From NCBI RefSeq assembly GCF_004307995.1, contig NZ_SIRE01000002.1, forward strand, positions 310,001-374,000: 64,000 nt of DNA, given 5' to 3'. A program made the translations under genes and the position numbers. The notes beneath the pieces are model-generated. The model worked only from the letters and a program-made list of their open reading frames with translations, was not told the origin of the DNA and searched no databases. The DNA is from Paenibacillus thalictri (GTDB lineage: Bacteria; Bacillota; Bacilli; Paenibacillales; NBRC-103111). How positions within the stretch are numbered: the stretch's first letter is position 1; every line of letters starts with the position of its first letter. This document shows, in pieces, positions 1 to 8,277 of this stretch.

Positions 1-674
1 AACATAATCGTGACCACGGTAGATATGCCGGGCAATGTAATATGCAGCATTTTGTTCCAGCGATTCGCGCCGTCAACCGTAGCGGCTTCGTACAGCTGGG
101 GATCGATGGAGGTGAGCGCAGCTAAGAAAATAATCGAGTTCCAACCCATGTTTTGCCATATTTCCGAGCCGACAAAAATAGTTCGGAACCATTCGGGCAA
201 GGACATAAATGTTTTTGGCGTACCGCCTAACCATTTGATCAGGCCATTGATTAAACCGTCGGTGGATAAAAAGTTGACCAGCATCCCGGCTACTACAACC
301 GTGGATAAGAAATGCGGGACGTACGTAACTGTCTGCAAAAAGCGCTTGAAAAACTGAACCCGAAGCTCGTTAAGCAATAAGGCAAAAATAATCGAAGACG
401 GAAAAAAGAAAATCAGCGAATATAAGTTAATCAGCAGCGTGTTGCGGACAACTTGCCAAAAATAAGAATCGAACAAAAACTGATTGAAATATTTGAAGCC
501 TACCCAAGGGCTGTCAAAAAAACCTCTTACGATCGAATAATCTTGAAAAGCCATCAAATTGCCGACCATCGGAGCGTAATGAAAAATAACAAAATAAATA
601 AAAGGCAGAGCAAAAATCAAATACAAAGGAATACTTCTAGTGAATTTTTTCCTGGCTCCTGAAGCCGATACCAT
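1..674 (-). CDS. LplB-type sugar ABC transporter permease (C-terminus beyond window)
   Basis: Reading leftwards from ATG at 672-674 there is an open frame of 224 codons that runs off the window. It begins MVSASGARKKFTRSIPLYL, then a hydrophobic first membrane segment (LIFALPFIYFVIF), and shows the conserved inner-membrane permease loop EAATVDGANRWNKM near the window edge, which contacts the ATPase. A RBS-like GGAAGG precedes the start. LplB-type permeases are usually about 290-320 residues, so roughly the last quarter is missing. It follows the binding-protein gene in the same direction and would form the channel of that carbohydrate importer, with an ATPase encoded elsewhere (often a shared MsmX-type protein). 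Substrate unknown. Confidence 0.88.
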   Translation of the reverse strand, partial: MVSASGARKKFTRSIPLYLIFALPFIYFVIFHYAPMVGNLMAFQDYSIVRGFFDSPWVGFKYFNQFLFDSYFWQVVRNTLLINLYSLIFFFPSSIIFALLLNELRVQFFKRFLQTVTYVPHFLSTVVVAGMLVNFLSTDGLINGLIKWLGGTPKTFMSLPEWFRTIFVGSEIWQNMGWNSIIFLAALTSIDPQLYEAATVDGANRWNKMLHITLPGISTVVTIM

Positions 675-697
675 ACCAAGACCTTCCCTTCTTTAGA

Positions 698-736
698 AGA
701 AGGGGAACGGGACTTTGCCTGTTCCCCTTTTTCCGC
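698..736 (-). terminator. Intercistronic stem-loop between binding-protein and permease genes
   Basis: GGGGAAC and GTTCCCC form a GC-rich stem in the 65-bp gap after the binding-protein stop and before the permease start. Such structures commonly act as partial terminators or 3'-end stabilisers that keep binding-protein mRNA in excess. Reading leftwards it is followed only by a mixed CTTCTTCT tract, so read-through is likely. Confidence 0.55.
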
Positions 737-739
737 TGA

Positions 740-2389
740 TTATTTTACACGAGCCAATGCGTCGTTATAAATTTTTTCAAGCTGGTCGGAGCCTTGTTTT
801 TTCAGTTCAGCTACGAAGCCGTCCCAATCTTTGGCAAGCGCGCCGTCTGTCATAATAAATTTGTCCATGTTCCGAGTGAGGTACGAATCCAGCTGCGATC
901 TGAGCTGCTTCAGCTTCTCACGCTCTTCTTTGGTGAACGGAGGGTCGCTTACGAAGCGTACGCTTTCGCCGGCTTTTTCCATCTCATTCGATTTTTTCTC
1001 CCACTCAAGCGATTGTTGGGTAGCAAACGTATTGCCAAGACGCGTATCTTCCAGCACCGCAAAGCCGAGGTAACCTAAGCCAAATGCGGAAGACAACGAA
1101 TAGTTCGGCGTTTTGTCGTCTTTATATTTGTTATAAAGCGCATCCGCCATCTTGTATTCTCCGTTGGTCAGCGTGTAATGCTCGCCTTGCAGACCAAAGC
1201 TGGTCAAATTCGAACCTTCGTCCGAATACAGCCAATCCATAAATTCAATGACTTTCTCCGGATTTTTTACTTTCGCATTCAACACATACGATTCGGAAAG
1301 ATGACCTTTGGCATAAATCAGGTTGCGTTTTGTGCCGTTAGGCGCCGACAATGTCGGAATCAGGTCAAACTTCGCTTTAGGATCGGATTTTTGCAATGCG
1401 ATATTAAACTGGTTGGCGAAACCATTGTTGTCTTGGAAATAGAACGCTTTGTTCGCGCTCAGTTTCTCCTGCCAAATTTGCGATGTTGCCGTAGCATAAT
1501 CGGGATCAAGCAGCTTCTCTTTGTACAACTTGTTCAGCCAAGCGACGGCATCTTTAAACTCGGGGGAATTCGGGCCGAATTTATATTTCTTTTCCTTTGG
1601 CTCATAATACACTTTGGATCCGTTAAACGTGGTGTAACCGCTGCCAAAAGCAAAAGTAATTGGATTCAGCAAGTTTTCCGTACCGGTCAAGCCATTGGCT
1701 GCACGAGCCGTAAACGGATAAGATTCGGGATTAGCCGCCTTGATCTTTTTGAATACTTCATACAGTTCGTCATACGTCGAAGGCACCTTGGCGCCTACCT
1801 TTTCCACTGTATCGACACGCAGCATAGCCAGCTGACCGCCGGAGCCGGCGTAACTTGCAGCCAGAGGGAAGCCGTACAATTTGCCGTCAATTTTGTTTTT
1901 GCTGATGTCCGGCTGCTGTTCGATGACCTTCTTCAAATTCGGCATCTTGTCCAAATAAGGTGTCAGATCAAGGAAAATACCCGTATCCGCATAGTTCTGG
2001 ATATCGTCTTGCTTAACAAGCATGACATCCGGTGTTGTATTTGTGGCGATCAGCGTTTTCTTTTTGTCGTCATAGTTGCTTTGCGGGACGTTTTGCATAG
2101 TCAGCTTGACGTTTTTTCTCTTTTGAAATTCCTTAAGCGCCAACGAATCATTAATAATCGCCTGCGAAGGATGCTCGTATCTCATCCATGTAAGCTCGAG
2201 GGGCGCAGCCGGTGCTGCCGGTGCTGCCGCTCCTCCGGACGCAGCAGGCGCTGCCGTTGAATTTGGTTTGGTGTCGGCCGGTTTGGCCGCAGGCGTTCCG
2301 CCTCCGCATGCAGCGAGCAAGCTCGCAGGCAGCAATACGGCACAGCCTGTCATAATGACCCTCGTTTTTAAGTTAGCTTTCTTATGCAT
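740..2389 (-). CDS. Extracellular solute-binding lipoprotein of sugar ABC importer
   Basis: 549 residues. Start chosen at ATG 2387-2389, which has a strong GGAGG 6 nt upstream and gives a proper signal peptide; an upstream in-frame extension of 41 codons has no such signal. Residues 1-28 are a lipoprotein signal ending in lipobox LLAAC (Cys28 lipidated), followed by an Ala/Pro-rich linker. The rest looks like the large (about 550 aa) binding proteins that pair with LplB/YtcP-type permeases in Paenibacillaceae, with aromatic and Gly-rich sugar-site segments. It would capture an oligosaccharide at the outer membrane face and hand it to the permease just downstream. The AraC-type regulator immediately upstream probably controls it. 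Substrate cannot be read from sequence. Confidence 0.9.
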   Translation of the reverse strand: MHKKANLKTRVIMTGCAVLLPASLLAACGGGTPAAKPADTKPNSTAAPAASGGAAAPAAPAAPLELTWMRYEHPSQAIINDSLALKEFQKRKNVKLTMQNVPQSNYDDKKKTLIATNTTPDVMLVKQDDIQNYADTGIFLDLTPYLDKMPNLKKVIEQQPDISKNKIDGKLYGFPLAASYAGSGGQLAMLRVDTVEKVGAKVPSTYDELYEVFKKIKAANPESYPFTARAANGLTGTENLLNPITFAFGSGYTTFNGSKVYYEPKEKKYKFGPNSPEFKDAVAWLNKLYKEKLLDPDYATATSQIWQEKLSANKAFYFQDNNGFANQFNIALQKSDPKAKFDLIPTLSAPNGTKRNLIYAKGHLSESYVLNAKVKNPEKVIEFMDWLYSDEGSNLTSFGLQGEHYTLTNGEYKMADALYNKYKDDKTPNYSLSSAFGLGYLGFAVLEDTRLGNTFATQQSLEWEKKSNEMEKAGESVRFVSDPPFTKEEREKLKQLRSQLDSYLTRNMDKFIMTDGALAKDWDGFVAELKKQGSDQLEKIYNDALARVK

Positions 2390-2535
2390 ATTGAACCTCC
2401 CTAAAAATGTTTGTTGTCCTGCACAATCAACACTAACATCATCTCGAATCACATAACATATCCATTGCAGCGCTTCATGTTCCGAATTTCCATATGCGGC
2501 GCGATGATTCAAATTTCCACCATGCGCTAAAAAGT

Positions 2536-4860
2536 CTACTTTGCTTCATTTTGCTTGCGCGCTATGGAAGTCCGGTAGTCCATCGGCGAAATTCCCTCGT
2601 ATTTTTTGAATATCCGCAAGAAGGTGGTGCGGCTTAAAATGCCGATCCGCTCGGACACTTCGCTGATTTTCAGATCGGTCTCCGCAAGCAGTTCCTTGGC
2701 TTTGGCCATCCGCACCAGACTGATATAATCCGTGATGCTTGTTCCGGTCGTTTCTTTGAACAGACGTGAAACATATTTCGGCGACAAGCCGATTTCGTCG
2801 GCGATATGTTCCAGGTAAATGTTTTCGGCATAATGATTTTCGATATAACCTGTGATCAGCGTGATGACCGCACCGGCTTTCGGTTCCGATTTGACCGTTG
2901 TTTCGGCGACGATGCGTTCGTAAAACTTCAGCAACCGCTCGATCCGTTCGCGGAACTCGCCCGGTGACATGTTCCGGCTCGCCAGAATGGCGTATTGGTC
3001 TTCCGTCAGCAGCGTATGCAGCGGGATTTGCCGCTCATGAATGTAACGGATGCCCGTATTCATCAGTTCGGCCAGCAGAGCACCCAAATACACGTAGGAA
3101 ACGCCCCTGTTCATATTAAACTGGACCAAACCCTCCACTTCGGTACGAAGCGTCTCCATGTTGCCGGTTTTAAAGCCGTTGGCGATTTTATTCTCATCCA
3201 GAAAGGAATAAAAATACGTTTGTTCAATAACAAAATCTGCAGCGTCGGCAATCGTCACATCGGAATGCCCCGTGCCTTGCACAATAGCCGTGATCGCGTC
3301 GCTGTACGATTTGGCGATATCGCCGATTTTCGAATAGATTTTGCCAAGTCCAATTTTCAGCTCGCAGTAGATCATATCGTACTCAAAGGTGCTCTTGATG
3401 TTGTCGAGCGCCTGATTCAGCTGCTGCCGCTCCTCTTCTTGCTTCAGGTTCATGATGCACACATACAGATTCGGGTCCAGCTCCAGCACATAACAGGACA
3501 CATGCCGCTGCATGAGACCCCACAGCACATTTTTCATCTTCTCCTGAATCAGGAGGCGGTCACCTTCCGACAGTTCGTGAAAAAAGCGATTTTTATAGTC
3601 AAACATAAAGCAGCAGCAGGAGTAATAACTGCCGTCAAAGCCAAGTTTGCCCAATATCCGGGTTGGTATTTCCTGCTGTACCCACGGATGCGCTTTAATC
3701 AGATTAGTGAAAAACTGATCGAGCAGCTCGCTCGAGTACTGATTTAGCGTCAGCGCAGCGTTCCGGTTTTGCTCGACCAATTGGTGGATCCTGCTGCGGA
3801 TCATCTTGAATTCATCGCCGCTGCGCAGCTCGTTGTGCACCTCGATTTCCTTCTCTTCGCGGATTAGAACATCTTTAATGTTTTTGATCGGATTGTACAG
3901 ATTGACGCTGAATAAAAACGAAAACAAAATGCCGATGATGACAAGGCTGAGACAAATCCAGAATACGACGTTCAAAATGCCGGATGATTCCCCGCTGAAT
4001 GCCGACACCGGGGTTACCGAATAATAGTCCCATCCGAAAGAACCGGACGGCGCATGCACGATCAGTACTTCGGTATTGTTCAGCTTCGCCAATTGAATGT
4101 TCTGAGCTCCGGGAAACAGTCCGCTGACATGCCCAAGTGATTCCTCATCCCATTTGCCGCTGTTTAAGATCACTTTTCGTTTGCTGTCCATAATGAAATA
4201 AGAAGTCGAAGGATACAGCGAGTTGTTGTTCAAAGATGAAGAAATGGCAGGTACAGACAAACTGGTCACCATCGTGGCGAGTTTGCCGTTCACATATTGA
4301 GTTGAAACGCTGGGAATGACCATTTGACCGTGCGAGCCATAAAACTGCTCTACCTTGGTGGGGCGCAGCAATTCGAAAAAGCTGCTGCTGCCGAGGCGTT
4401 GTTTCCAATAGTCTTTGTTGTAATCATTTAAGGAGTAAAATTGATCAAAAAACGTATTGAAGTTAAACAACCCTTCGCTGGAGTATACCCGATCGGTATC
4501 GATATACAAAAATATATGATCGATAAACGAGCTGATGGTGTTGCGGTTCTGCACAATCGCTCTAACGATCAGCGGCAGATTGACTTTTTCCGCATCGGTC
4601 AGCTGCGAGTAAGGTTTCAGATGCTGCTGTACGATATCACTTAAAAATAAATTGTTGTTTGTGGATTGCGCCATTTCCAAATATATGTCAACCGTGCGGG
4701 AGGAAAACTTCAAATTGGCGGCCAGCTTTTGCGACACGTCGTTTTTGACGATCTGGTCTTCGTTCAGATACGAAGTGAGACCAATGATAATAATCGGGAT
4801 TAACAGCGAGAGAAAATACATCAGAATTTTTTGAAATAATTTATTTTTTATCACTTGCAT
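2536..4860 (-). CDS. Membrane-bound AraC-family sensor/regulator
   Basis: 774 residues. A first membrane segment lies at residues 10-27, an extracytoplasmic sensor-like region follows to about 290, and a second segment (VVFWICLSLVIIGILF) lies near 300-320. A cytoplasmic middle region leads to an AraC-type double helix-turn-helix at about 670-765 (HIADEIGLSPKYVSRLF; ISEVSERIGILSRTTFLRIF). This architecture is common in Paenibacillus next to binding protein-LplB-YtcP transporters, where it is believed to sense an external sugar and activate the transporter. The binding-protein gene starts 146 bp downstream in the same direction. A consensus cre site lies 66 bp upstream of the start. Ligand unknown. 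Confidence 0.9.
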   Translation of the reverse strand: MQVIKNKLFQKILMYFLSLLIPIIIIGLTSYLNEDQIVKNDVSQKLAANLKFSSRTVDIYLEMAQSTNNNLFLSDIVQQHLKPYSQLTDAEKVNLPLIVRAIVQNRNTISSFIDHIFLYIDTDRVYSSEGLFNFNTFFDQFYSLNDYNKDYWKQRLGSSSFFELLRPTKVEQFYGSHGQMVIPSVSTQYVNGKLATMVTSLSVPAISSSLNNNSLYPSTSYFIMDSKRKVILNSGKWDEESLGHVSGLFPGAQNIQLAKLNNTEVLIVHAPSGSFGWDYYSVTPVSAFSGESSGILNVVFWICLSLVIIGILFSFLFSVNLYNPIKNIKDVLIREEKEIEVHNELRSGDEFKMIRSRIHQLVEQNRNAALTLNQYSSELLDQFFTNLIKAHPWVQQEIPTRILGKLGFDGSYYSCCCFMFDYKNRFFHELSEGDRLLIQEKMKNVLWGLMQRHVSCYVLELDPNLYVCIMNLKQEEERQQLNQALDNIKSTFEYDMIYCELKIGLGKIYSKIGDIAKSYSDAITAIVQGTGHSDVTIADAADFVIEQTYFYSFLDENKIANGFKTGNMETLRTEVEGLVQFNMNRGVSYVYLGALLAELMNTGIRYIHERQIPLHTLLTEDQYAILASRNMSPGEFRERIERLLKFYERIVAETTVKSEPKAGAVITLITGYIENHYAENIYLEHIADEIGLSPKYVSRLFKETTGTSITDYISLVRMAKAKELLAETDLKISEVSERIGILSRTTFLRIFKKYEGISPMDYRTSIARKQNEAK

Positions 4861-4926
4861 AAGTTCTCAACCCCTGACTGTTTCTACACGAACAAGCGCA
4901 CATCTTGGAGCAGAACCACAACATTT

Positions 4927-4941
4927 AGTAAACGCTTTCAT
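4927..4941 (-). promoter_or_regulatory. Predicted CcpA cre site upstream of AraC-type regulator
   Basis: On the minus strand ATGAAAGCGTTTACT matches the Bacillus cre consensus WTGNAANCGNWNNCW at every defined position. It lies 66-81 bp upstream of the regulator start, where CcpA with HPr-Ser46-P would repress. The match is seen directly; the function is inferred. Confidence 0.65.
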
Positions 4942-5005
4942 TCGTGATGTATACTAAGAAAAAACGTATTTTCTACTTCTACTATAACACACTCGGCTTA
5001 AAGCA

Positions 5006-5060
5006 AATAGCCCTCCCGTTCGCTTCCCGGCAGGAAAGCGTAAAGAGAAGGCTAAATTTT
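5006..5060 (-). terminator. Hairpin downstream of ldh (third, diverged copy of the gerE-terminator hairpin)
   Basis: Starts 32 bp past the ldh stop. AGCCnTCTC..CGCTT pairs with AAGCG..GAGAAGGCT around a GGCAGG loop. The same hairpin, more highly conserved, occurs at 6158-6203 and 7406-7451. Here the leftward 3' side is TATTTGCTTT, so it plausibly terminates ldh. Confidence 0.5.
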
Positions 5061-5091
5061 TTGTAAAGTGGGACGATGAACCCGTAGGGCT

Positions 5092-6012
5092 TTAATTCCC
5101 AAGTGTTATCGAACCGATCAAGCCTTTCAGCTTGTCCGCCGAACGCTGCAGCAGTTCCTGCTCGTCAGCCGACAGCTTCAGCTGCAGCACTTCTCTTACG
5201 CCTTGGCGGTCAACAATGCAAGGCACGCCGAGATATACGTCGGAGATGCCGTGGTAATTCTCAAGCAAGGTCGATACGTTCAGAACGGCCCCTTCGTCGT
5301 GAAGAATCGCCGTACATATTCTGTCCAGCGCCAGCGCGATGGCATAATAAGTGGCGCCTTTGGCGTTGATGATCTGGTAAGCCGCGTCGCGGGTATTGGC
5401 GTAAATATCCGCCTTAATTTCTTCGCTAAGCGCAAGCTCCGTGCCGGCTACGTTGGCGAGGCTCCACACCGGCAGCTCGGAATCCCCGTGCTCCCCGATA
5501 ATATGAGCATGAACGCTGCGCGGGTCGATATTCAGCTCGCTGCCGATCAAATAGCGGAATCTGGCGCTGTCCAGCAGCGTGCCCGACCCGATGACGCGGT
5601 TCACCGGCCAGCCTGACTTTTTCAAGGAGAAATAACTCATAATATCGACTGGGTTGGAGGCAATCAGCAAAATACCGGTGCTGTTGTGCTTCAACACCTC
5701 TGTAATGATGCTGTCCAAAATGGAAACGTTCCGTTTCAGCAGATCGGTACGGGTTTCCCCTTCCTTCTGCGCGGCTCCGGCCGTAATGATGATAATATCG
5801 GCATCGCGGCAATCCTCGTATGTGCCCGCCCACAGCTTAGCTCCGCCAAGAAACGGCATGCCGTGGTTCATGTCCAGCGCATCCCCTGCGGCCTTGTGCT
5901 GGTTAGAGTCAATCAGCACCAGCTCGTCCACCCGGTTTCTAAGCAGCAGCGTATAAGCGGTTGTCGAGCCAACTGCCCCTGCTCCGATAATGACAATTCT
6001 TGTTTTGCTCAT
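5092..6012 (-). CDS. ldh: L-lactate dehydrogenase
   Basis: 306 residues. Start ATG 6010-6012 is preceded by GGGGGAAAC; a start 6 codons upstream has no RBS. NAD-binding GAGAVGS is at 10-16; the substrate loop AQKEGETRTD (82-90) carries Gln where malate dehydrogenases carry Arg, favouring lactate/pyruvate; the catalytic histidine is H175 in IIGEHGDSE; SNPVDIM at 119-125 is conserved. It reduces pyruvate to L-lactate with NADH in the cytoplasm, recycling NAD when respiration is limiting. It is monocistronic. Its 5' region contains a displaced copy of the gerE 3' end (6158-6244), so its upstream region has been rearranged. The exact hydroxyacid specificity is not proven. Confidence 0.9.
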   Translation of the reverse strand: MSKTRIVIIGAGAVGSTTAYTLLLRNRVDELVLIDSNQHKAAGDALDMNHGMPFLGGAKLWAGTYEDCRDADIIIITAGAAQKEGETRTDLLKRNVSILDSIITEVLKHNSTGILLIASNPVDIMSYFSLKKSGWPVNRVIGSGTLLDSARFRYLIGSELNIDPRSVHAHIIGEHGDSELPVWSLANVAGTELALSEEIKADIYANTRDAAYQIINAKGATYYAIALALDRICTAILHDEGAVLNVSTLLENYHGISDVYLGVPCIVDRQGVREVLQLKLSADEQELLQRSADKLKGLIGSITLGN

Positions 6013-6157
6013 ATTTGTTTCCCCCATCATCTTCTATCCGGAAAAAAACGGAAATCTCTGTTTTTGGCTTCATTCGGCAATTCTAATTGTAAAGCATTAA
6101 AGCATCTTGCGAAAGTGAGGGAAATCACTCGAAAAGTTATCTCGGGCGAACAAACCA

Positions 6158-6244
6158 AATAGCCCTCTCCTCCCGCTTCCCGGCAGGAAAGCGTGAAAAG
6201 AAGGCTAATTTTCTGCGACACGTTTGTACTGTTGTGTCAGATTT
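6158..6244. repeat. Direct repeat: displaced copy of the gerE 3' end and terminator
   Basis: 87 bp identical at 86 positions to 7406-7492. The copy includes the last 8 nt of gerE (stop codon on the minus strand), about 35 bp of spacer and the terminator hairpin. It lies between ldh and the small-protein/retropepsin islet, so the islet (6245-7405) is bracketed by direct repeats. The rest of 6013-6324 holds the ldh promoter region and a short leader with no other clear feature. Confidence 0.85.
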
Positions 6245-6324
6245 ATGATGTGGTTTGGAATACATCCTGTCCCTCGGAGCTTGTGTTATACTTATTTTAT
6301 CCAAGCCACAAAGGGGGATTAACC

Positions 6325-6582
6325 ATGAAATGGAACGAAATCACCAAAATTTATCCGAATCGGCTTGTGTTGGTTGAGGCTCTTAAAGCCACCTCCCAAA
6401 ACCGGATTCGAACCATTGAAGAAATGTCCGTGGTGAACGAATATAAGGACTCCAAGGAAGCTTGGGAAGGGTACAAACAGTATCACAAAGAAGACCCAGC
6501 GCGGGAGCTTTATATCTTCCATACTAGCCGTGAGATCGTTGAAGTGGTTGAAGAGTTCTTTTCCGGGATGAGACAACACTAA
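6325..6582 (+). CDS. Small hypothetical protein, paralogue of the 6994-7254 product
   Basis: 85 residues, ATG with AAGGGGG 9 nt upstream. No signal peptide or membrane segment; acidic, likely cytoplasmic. It begins MKWNEITKIYPNRLVLVEAL, matching the start of the neighbour at 6994-7254 (MKWQQVRELFPDQYILLSV) in length, the initial MKW, and the spacing of Y/F-P-x-x and hydrophobic residues, so the two are paralogues. Its stop overlaps the start of the retropepsin gene by one base (TAATG), implying translational coupling. Such pairs may work together, but the function is unknown. Confidence 0.75.
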   Translation: MKWNEITKIYPNRLVLVEALKATSQNRIRTIEEMSVVNEYKDSKEAWEGYKQYHKEDPARELYIFHTSREIVEVVEEFFSGMRQH

Positions 6583-6974
6583 TGCAGATTCGAATCATTC
6601 ATGGGTTGCCAATTGTTTCTTTATCCATCGAATACAATAATTATACCGTTGAATTAACCAATGTGCTGTTTGATACAGGTTGTGCCGCTACAATTTTTGA
6701 TACAGATGTCCTGGCAGTTGCAGGGTTGTATCCCGACTTCATTAACGGAACCGTGAAGCGAATGTATGGAATAGGTGAAACCAGCGAGGCTTGTTACGAG
6801 CAATTAGTTAACAATATCAGGATTGATTCCATAAGCTTACCTTCGTTTTGTTTACAGCTCGGTTCAATACAGGATCCTTATGGATTTGATGGCATTATTG
6901 GGATTGATTATATGCTAAGAACCGGACTGAAGATAGATTTCGAAACGATGCAGATAAGGTATGCTACACCATAA
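6582..6974 (+). CDS. Retropepsin-like aspartic protease
   Basis: 130 residues. LFDTGCAATIFD at about 29-40 is the D-T/S-G active-site loop of single-domain retroviral-type aspartic proteases, preceded by the expected beta strands (YTVELTNVLFDTG). GIIGIDYML at about 105-113 is the hydrophobic-G-hydrophobic-D/N second half of the psi-loop. No signal peptide, so intracellular. Active enzymes of this class are dimers with one Asp each (D31 here). It is coupled by one-base overlap to the small gene upstream, suggesting that protein is a substrate, inhibitor or partner. It lies in an islet bounded by duplicated gerE 3' ends. Confidence 0.8.
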   Translation: MQIRIIHGLPIVSLSIEYNNYTVELTNVLFDTGCAATIFDTDVLAVAGLYPDFINGTVKRMYGIGETSEACYEQLVNNIRIDSISLPSFCLQLGSIQDPYGFDGIIGIDYMLRTGLKIDFETMQIRYATP

Positions 6975-6993
6975 AGCGGCAGCCGTGCGAACC

Positions 6994-7254
6994 TCATCTT
7001 GAAGCTTCATGACCGCACCTCACTTTCATCCACGGATCTTTCCGCAAATGGATAACGCATTCCAAGTTTCCGGTATGGTAAACAATATTACCCGGCTCAA
7101 CTTTAAAAAACGCCTTGTTTGCGTCCTTCGCGTTAATGACTCGAATCGGCTCCACTTCCGTTACGATTTTCTTATCCTCTTGCTCGATATAACCACGCAC
7201 CGATAGCAAAATATACTGGTCAGGGAACAACTCTCTAACCTGTTGCCATTTCAT
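6994..7254 (-). CDS. Small hypothetical protein, paralogue of the 6325-6582 product
   Basis: 86 residues. Start ATG 7252-7254 has GGAGGG 8 nt upstream. MKWQQVRELFPDQYILLSVRG aligns with the N-terminus of the 6325 product. The middle contains VEPIRVINAKDANKAFFKV and the C-terminus is basic with one Cys. No signal or membrane segment. It faces the retropepsin gene convergently, 19 bp away. The function is unknown; the shared N-terminus suggests a small domain family associated with this protease. Confidence 0.72.
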   Translation of the reverse strand: MKWQQVRELFPDQYILLSVRGYIEQEDKKIVTEVEPIRVINAKDANKAFFKVEPGNIVYHTGNLECVIHLRKDPWMKVRCGHEASR

Positions 7255-7405
7255 CAGCCATCCCTCCATTATTCTGAACGGATAATAAGCATTGAATTGA
7301 ACACGGTATGCTTAAGTATTCTATGGTTCATTTTACCATTAACGGATGGCGTTCAGTATGCATAATGAGGGCAATTTCCTTGACGCATGTTCCCCCAAAA
7401 AAACC

Positions 7406-7451
7406 AATAGCCCTCTCCTCCCGCTTCCCGTCAGGAAAGCGTGAAAAGAAG
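7406..7451 (-). terminator. gerE rho-independent terminator
   Basis: Leftward from gerE, AGCC..CGCTTTCC pairs with GGGAAGCG..GGGCT and is followed by TATTGGTTTTTTTG, a good U-tract. It lies 34 bp after the gerE stop. This hairpin is copied at 6158-6203 and, more diverged, at 5006-5060. Confidence 0.75.
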
Positions 7452-7492
7452 GCTAATTTTCTGCGACACGTTTGTACTGTTGTGTCAGATTT
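7406..7492. repeat. Direct repeat: native gerE 3' end and terminator
   Basis: Partner of 6158-6244 (86 of 87 bases identical, one G/T difference in the hairpin loop). This is the native copy because the intact gerE runs into it. Confidence 0.85.
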
Positions 7493-7709
7493 GAAGCTCC
7501 CCGAGCTTTATCAGCTCTACAACCGCTTGCGAACGGCCCTTCACGTTCAACTTCTGCATCACATTGGAAATATGGTTACGCACAGTCTTTTCGCTGATGA
7601 ACAACTGCTGTGCAATATCCTTGGTCGTTTTGTCTTGGACCAACAGTTCAAAGACCTCGCGTTCACGGTTTGTTAATAGAAATTTACTTTTATGATCGCT
7701 GCCCTTCAA
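7485..7709 (-). CDS. gerE: Spore-coat transcription regulator GerE
   Basis: 74 residues, LuxR-type helix-turn-helix only. LLTNREREVFELLVQDKTT and FISEKTVRNHISNVMQKL are near-identical to B. subtilis GerE as remembered, and KGRSQAVVEL follows. The TTG at 7707-7709 is preferred as start: AGGAGG lies 10 nt upstream and the product is then exactly 74 residues, as in B. subtilis. The in-frame GTG three codons earlier sits directly on the RBS. GerE acts late in the mother cell, activating and repressing sigma-K genes for coat and outer spore layers, including cge genes. It would be expected to regulate the spore-surface cluster at 17-45 kb. Confidence 0.93.
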   Translation of the reverse strand: MKGSDHKSKFLLTNREREVFELLVQDKTTKDIAQQLFISEKTVRNHISNVMQKLNVKGRSQAVVELIKLGELQI

Positions 7710-7770
7710 TGGAGTCACCCCTCCTTGCCCGGGTTTTGTATGTTACAAGGTGTAGGGATACAGTCAAAAA

Positions 7771-7798
7771 TATAGTATGAGAAAGTAGCTCCATTGGT
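7771..7798 (-). promoter_or_regulatory. Predicted sigma-K promoter of gerE
   Basis: On the minus strand CATACTATA (7771-7779) matches the sigma-K -10 pattern CATANNNTA, and AC (7797-7798) lies 17 nt upstream, as expected for the -35. gerE is sigma-K-dependent in B. subtilis, which supports the assignment. The promoter ends 28 bp from a duplicated thioredoxin fragment, so that insertion stopped just short of it. Confidence 0.65.
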
Positions 7799-7825
7799 GC
7801 GAAAGACAGCGCCGTTGCAAAAAAA

Positions 7826-7969
7826 TAGGCGGATTCCCCGGCTACTCCCGCAGCCAAGCTTTCATCGCCGCCTTGCTCATCGGCCCTTGAGTCCGGTCGC
7901 GAACCAGCCCGGAGGCATCGATCCAATACGACGTTGGGTACGCCATAACTCGGTACGCGCCGCCGGCCG
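7826..7969 (-). pseudogene. Duplicated 3' fragment of the membrane thioredoxin gene
   Basis: 144 bp, 142 identical to 10608-10751, the last 42 codons and first 18 nt after the stop of the intact gene at 10624-11649. The reading frame (GAYRVMAYPTSYWIDASGLV...) and stop codon are preserved, but nothing upstream belongs to the gene, so it is a dead fragment. Identity ends abruptly at both ends. With the native copy it brackets a 2638-bp islet holding the DUF262 gene. Confidence 0.88.
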
Positions 7970-8277
7970 CTGTTCATCACAGACAAGCTAACCATCGCTT
8001 CGAATTTTTCCGAAACGACCGGCTCCTTGGGATAGACCTGCTCTTAGGCATTTCCTTATCAAATAGATTTCCGAATGCGCCGAAGAAAAGGCAGTTACTT
8101 TAACAACATTTTCGTAATCTGCATCCTCTCTTTAATTCGTTCGCTTGTCAACTTGTCTATAAAATAAACAACTCATCGCTTGGTACTTCGATTGAGCATA
8201 TGTCAATGAATGTGCTACGCAGCAGCTCCAATTCATTTTGAAGGAGACGTAGATAATAAAAGATTACGCCAGAGAAA
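7970..8277. other. Intergenic left part of the DUF262 islet, no gene seen
   Basis: 308 bp of lower GC than the flanks. Just left of the junction the minus strand encodes a short protein-like run (VYPKEPVVSEKFEAMV) that ends in the thioredoxin fragment, possibly a remnant of another gene. No RNA gene, promoter or integrase was recognised. Confidence 0.4.

Noticed and set aside
7690..7995. A 101-codon minus-strand frame upstream of gerE
   Set aside because: It reads the duplicated thioredoxin fragment in a wrong frame and has no RBS.
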